Source of the DNA: Acidobacteriota bacterium
GTDB taxonomy: Bacteria; Acidobacteriota; Terriglobia; Terriglobales; Acidobacteriaceae
Assembly (NCBI GenBank): GCA_003224835.1
Contig: QHZX01000034.1
Coordinates: forward strand, 1 to 7,321
Direction: 5' to 3'
DNA: 7,321 nucleotides
Positions 5,524 to 7,321 of this stretch are shown piece after piece. Every line of letters begins with the position of its first letter. Position 1 is the first letter of the stretch. The notes beneath the pieces are model-generated. The model saw only the letters and a list, made by a program, of their open reading frames with translations, was not told the DNA's origin and did no database searches. Made by a program: the position numbers and the translations under genes.

Positions 5524-7321
5524 ATGACCAGTAATCTCAGGAACTTGGCGGGGCGCCATGCGCTGCCGTCGCTAATTGCATTTCTATTCCTCTCGGCGAT
5601 TTATCTCTACGCCTTCCCGCAAGCAAATGTTTTCTTCGCGGGCGTGGTGCTGTGTCATGTGCTCGCGGGGATAATCGCATCGATTTATCTTGCCGTCCTG
5701 CTGTTTCGACTTTGGCGCGAGTCTTCATGGTCCAGTCGCGTCGGCTGGATTTTGCTCGCAGGGTCAGCAGTAATCGGGCTTGCTCTAATAAAGCTTGGCA
5801 CCTCGCGTTCAGAGTTCAGCTGGCTGTATCTGCATATTTTGCTGGCCTTGGTTGGTGCCGGTATTTTATTTGCCGACTGGGCTGGACGCCGCGGATGGCT
5901 CGAACCCAGTGTCGCAAAATCGGCATTGCGGTACGCAGTATGTCTCGTCGCGCTTGCCGGAGTTGCGGCGGGGGCGTGGTATTCGCGCAATGTGCGCTGG
6001 CAAAATTCAGCTCGCATTCAAAATCCTGCAGATTCTCCGGAAACTATGGACCAGGAAGGTGATGGTCCGAAGGGGGACTTTTTCCCGAGTTCAGCACAGG
6101 TGTATGGTCACCAGAAAATTCCCAGTAAATTCTTCATGGAGTCTGATTCCTGCAAGCGCTGCCACGCAGATATTTACAAGCAATGGCAGAGTTCAGCGCA
6201 TCATTTTTCTTCGTTCAATAACCAGTGGTATCGCAAAAGTATTGAGTACATGCAGGACCGCATCGGAACCAGGCCCTCGAAATGGTGCGGCGGCTGCCAT
6301 GACCCGGCTGTGCTTTACAGCGGTCTGATGGATACTCCCATCAAGGAAATCGTGCATCGACCCGAGTCGCAGGCTGGACTGGGCTGCATGATGTGCCACT
6401 CCATCGCCAAAGTAAAAAGCACGATGGGGCAGGGCGACTTCTATTTGGAATATCCCAAGCTGCATGAACTGGCTGCGAGCAAAAATCCGATCGTGCGCTC
6501 TTTGCATGATTTTCTGGTCAAGCTGAATCCCGAACCGCACCGCAGAGTTTTCCTGAAGCCCTTTATGCGGAGCCAGACACCGGAATTCTGCGCCAGCTGC
6601 CACAAGGTGCATTTGGATGTTCCGGTGAACCACTATCGGTGGATCCGAGGCTTCAATGAATACGACAACTGGCAGGCGAGCGGGGTGTCGGGGCAGGGCG
6701 CGCGTTCATTTTATTATCCGCCGCATTCGCAGCAATGCGCTGATTGCCATATGCCGCTGACCCAATCAAGCGATTTTGGCAATATGAATGGATTTGTACA
6801 CTCGCATCGCTTTCCTGGGGCGAATACAGCGGTCCCAACCGCCATTGATGATGCCGATCAGTTACAGCTCACGGAAAAGTTCCTGAAGAGCGGCATCTTG
6901 AGCGTGGATATCTTTGCGTTATCACCGGAGTCGATGCAGGCAAAGGCAATTGCGACTCCGCAGTCGGATATTCAGACAACTTTTGCGGTTGGCGAAGAAG
7001 CGGAAAGTAAGATTGCTGCGGCCACTACTGAAGCATCACCGATTTCGGCGCCTTTGAATCGGGTTCAGCCAGTGCTTCGCCGTGGGGACACCGTGCGGGT
7101 GGATGTTGTAGTGCGCACAAAAAAGATCGGCCACTTTTTTCCAGGTGGTACTGTCGACGCCTACGACACCTGGCTCGAACTCAAAGCTACCGACGATAAG
7201 AAGCAGACCATTTTCTGGAGCGGCAAGGTCGAAGATAATGGCAAAGGTCCGGTAGAAAAAGGCGCGCACTTCTATCGGTCGCTGCAGATTGATGGTCATG
7301 GCAATCCCATCAACAAGCGCA
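5524..7321 (+). CDS. Membrane-anchored pentaheme (or larger) c-type cytochrome, c554-like, 3' end outside window
   Basis: The frame is open from an ATG at 5524 to the right edge: 599 codons and no stop. Residues about 14-153 hold five hydrophobic helices (roughly 14-31, 37-61, 73-91, 99-117, 135-153). Positive charges at the N-terminus and in the 2-3 and 4-5 loops place the N-terminus inside and the following domain in the periplasm. Five CXXCH heme c sites follow: CKRCH 210, CGGCH 255, CMMCH 288, CASCH 356, CADCH 405. The first block, CKRCHADIYKQWQSSAHH, fits the cytochrome c554/hydroxylamine-oxidoreductase-like pattern. Many other histidines (226, 227, 278, 314, 363, 370, 401, 426, 428) could be distal ligands. 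A beta-rich domain follows, with GHFFPGGTVDAYDTWLEL from 536 on. The predicted role is periplasmic electron transfer, perhaps from quinol; the substrate is unknown. The start is not certain: no clear ribosome site precedes the ATG, and an in-frame GTG at 5500 would add 8 residues. Confidence 0.9.
   Translation, partial: MTSNLRNLAGRHALPSLIAFLFLSAIYLYAFPQANVFFAGVVLCHVLAGIIASIYLAVLLFRLWRESSWSSRVGWILLAGSAVIGLALIKLGTSRSEFSWLYLHILLALVGAGILFADWAGRRGWLEPSVAKSALRYAVCLVALAGVAAGAWYSRNVRWQNSARIQNPADSPETMDQEGDGPKGDFFPSSAQVYGHQKIPSKFFMESDSCKRCHADIYKQWQSSAHHFSSFNNQWYRKSIEYMQDRIGTRPSKWCGGCHDPAVLYSGLMDTPIKEIVHRPESQAGLGCMMCHSIAKVKSTMGQGDFYLEYPKLHELAASKNPIVRSLHDFLVKLNPEPHRRVFLKPFMRSQTPEFCASCHKVHLDVPVNHYRWIRGFNEYDNWQASGVSGQGARSFYYPPHSQQCADCHMPLTQSSDFGNMNGFVHSHRFPGANTAVPTAIDDADQLQLTEKFLKSGILSVDIFALSPESMQAKAIATPQSDIQTTFAVGEEAESKIAAATTEASPISAPLNRVQPVLRRGDTVRVDVVVRTKKIGHFFPGGTVDAYDTWLELKATDDKKQTIFWSGKVEDNGKGPVEKGAHFYRSLQIDGHGNPINKR

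Noticed and set aside
5652..6328. Overlapping plus-strand frames of 136 and 177 codons
   Set aside because: Both are out-of-frame readings of the cytochrome gene; the true frame from 5524 carries the helices and all CXXCH motifs.
6193..6633. Minus-strand frame of 146 codons
   Set aside because: It is antisense to the heme-binding region of the cytochrome and shows no family features.

Overview
The window looks like a chromosomal segment from an Acidobacteriota (Terriglobia-like) bacterium. I infer this from content, not from a marker gene. The main clue is a very large Oar-like TonB-dependent receptor with an N-terminal carboxypeptidase-regulatory-like domain, a family strongly expanded in that phylum. 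A membrane-anchored multiheme c-type cytochrome and moderately GC-rich codon use fit the same picture. No RNA genes, CRISPR arrays, insertion sequences or other mobile elements were seen.

Layout: (1) 1-837, plus strand: the C-terminal 278 residues of an amidase-signature hydrolase whose catalytic part lies upstream of the window. (2) 921-1289, minus strand: a DUF4440/NTF2-like small protein, convergent with the amidase. (3) 1290-1588: about 300 bases without a gene, between divergent genes, which must hold the receptor's upstream region. (4) 1589-4975, plus: an outer-membrane receptor of 1128 residues, starting at GTG behind a GGAGG ribosome site. (5) 5042-5419, plus: a small exported protein of 125 residues with three cysteines. 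(6) 5524 to the right edge, plus: a large open frame of 599 codons that runs off the window. It has five transmembrane helices followed by a periplasmic domain with five CXXCH heme c sites and a beta-rich domain.

Genes 4 to 6 point the same way with gaps of 66 and 104 bases and no convincing terminator, so they may form one transcription unit. All three are predicted to be cell-envelope proteins: outer membrane, periplasm, and inner membrane with a periplasmic domain. A joint role, such as linking uptake or surface chemistry to electron transfer, is possible but is only inference from gene order. The most interesting item is the multiheme cytochrome. Its membrane part carries one histidine near the periplasmic end of each of helices 2 and 4, which could hold a b-type heme and pass electrons from the quinone pool to the c-hemes.
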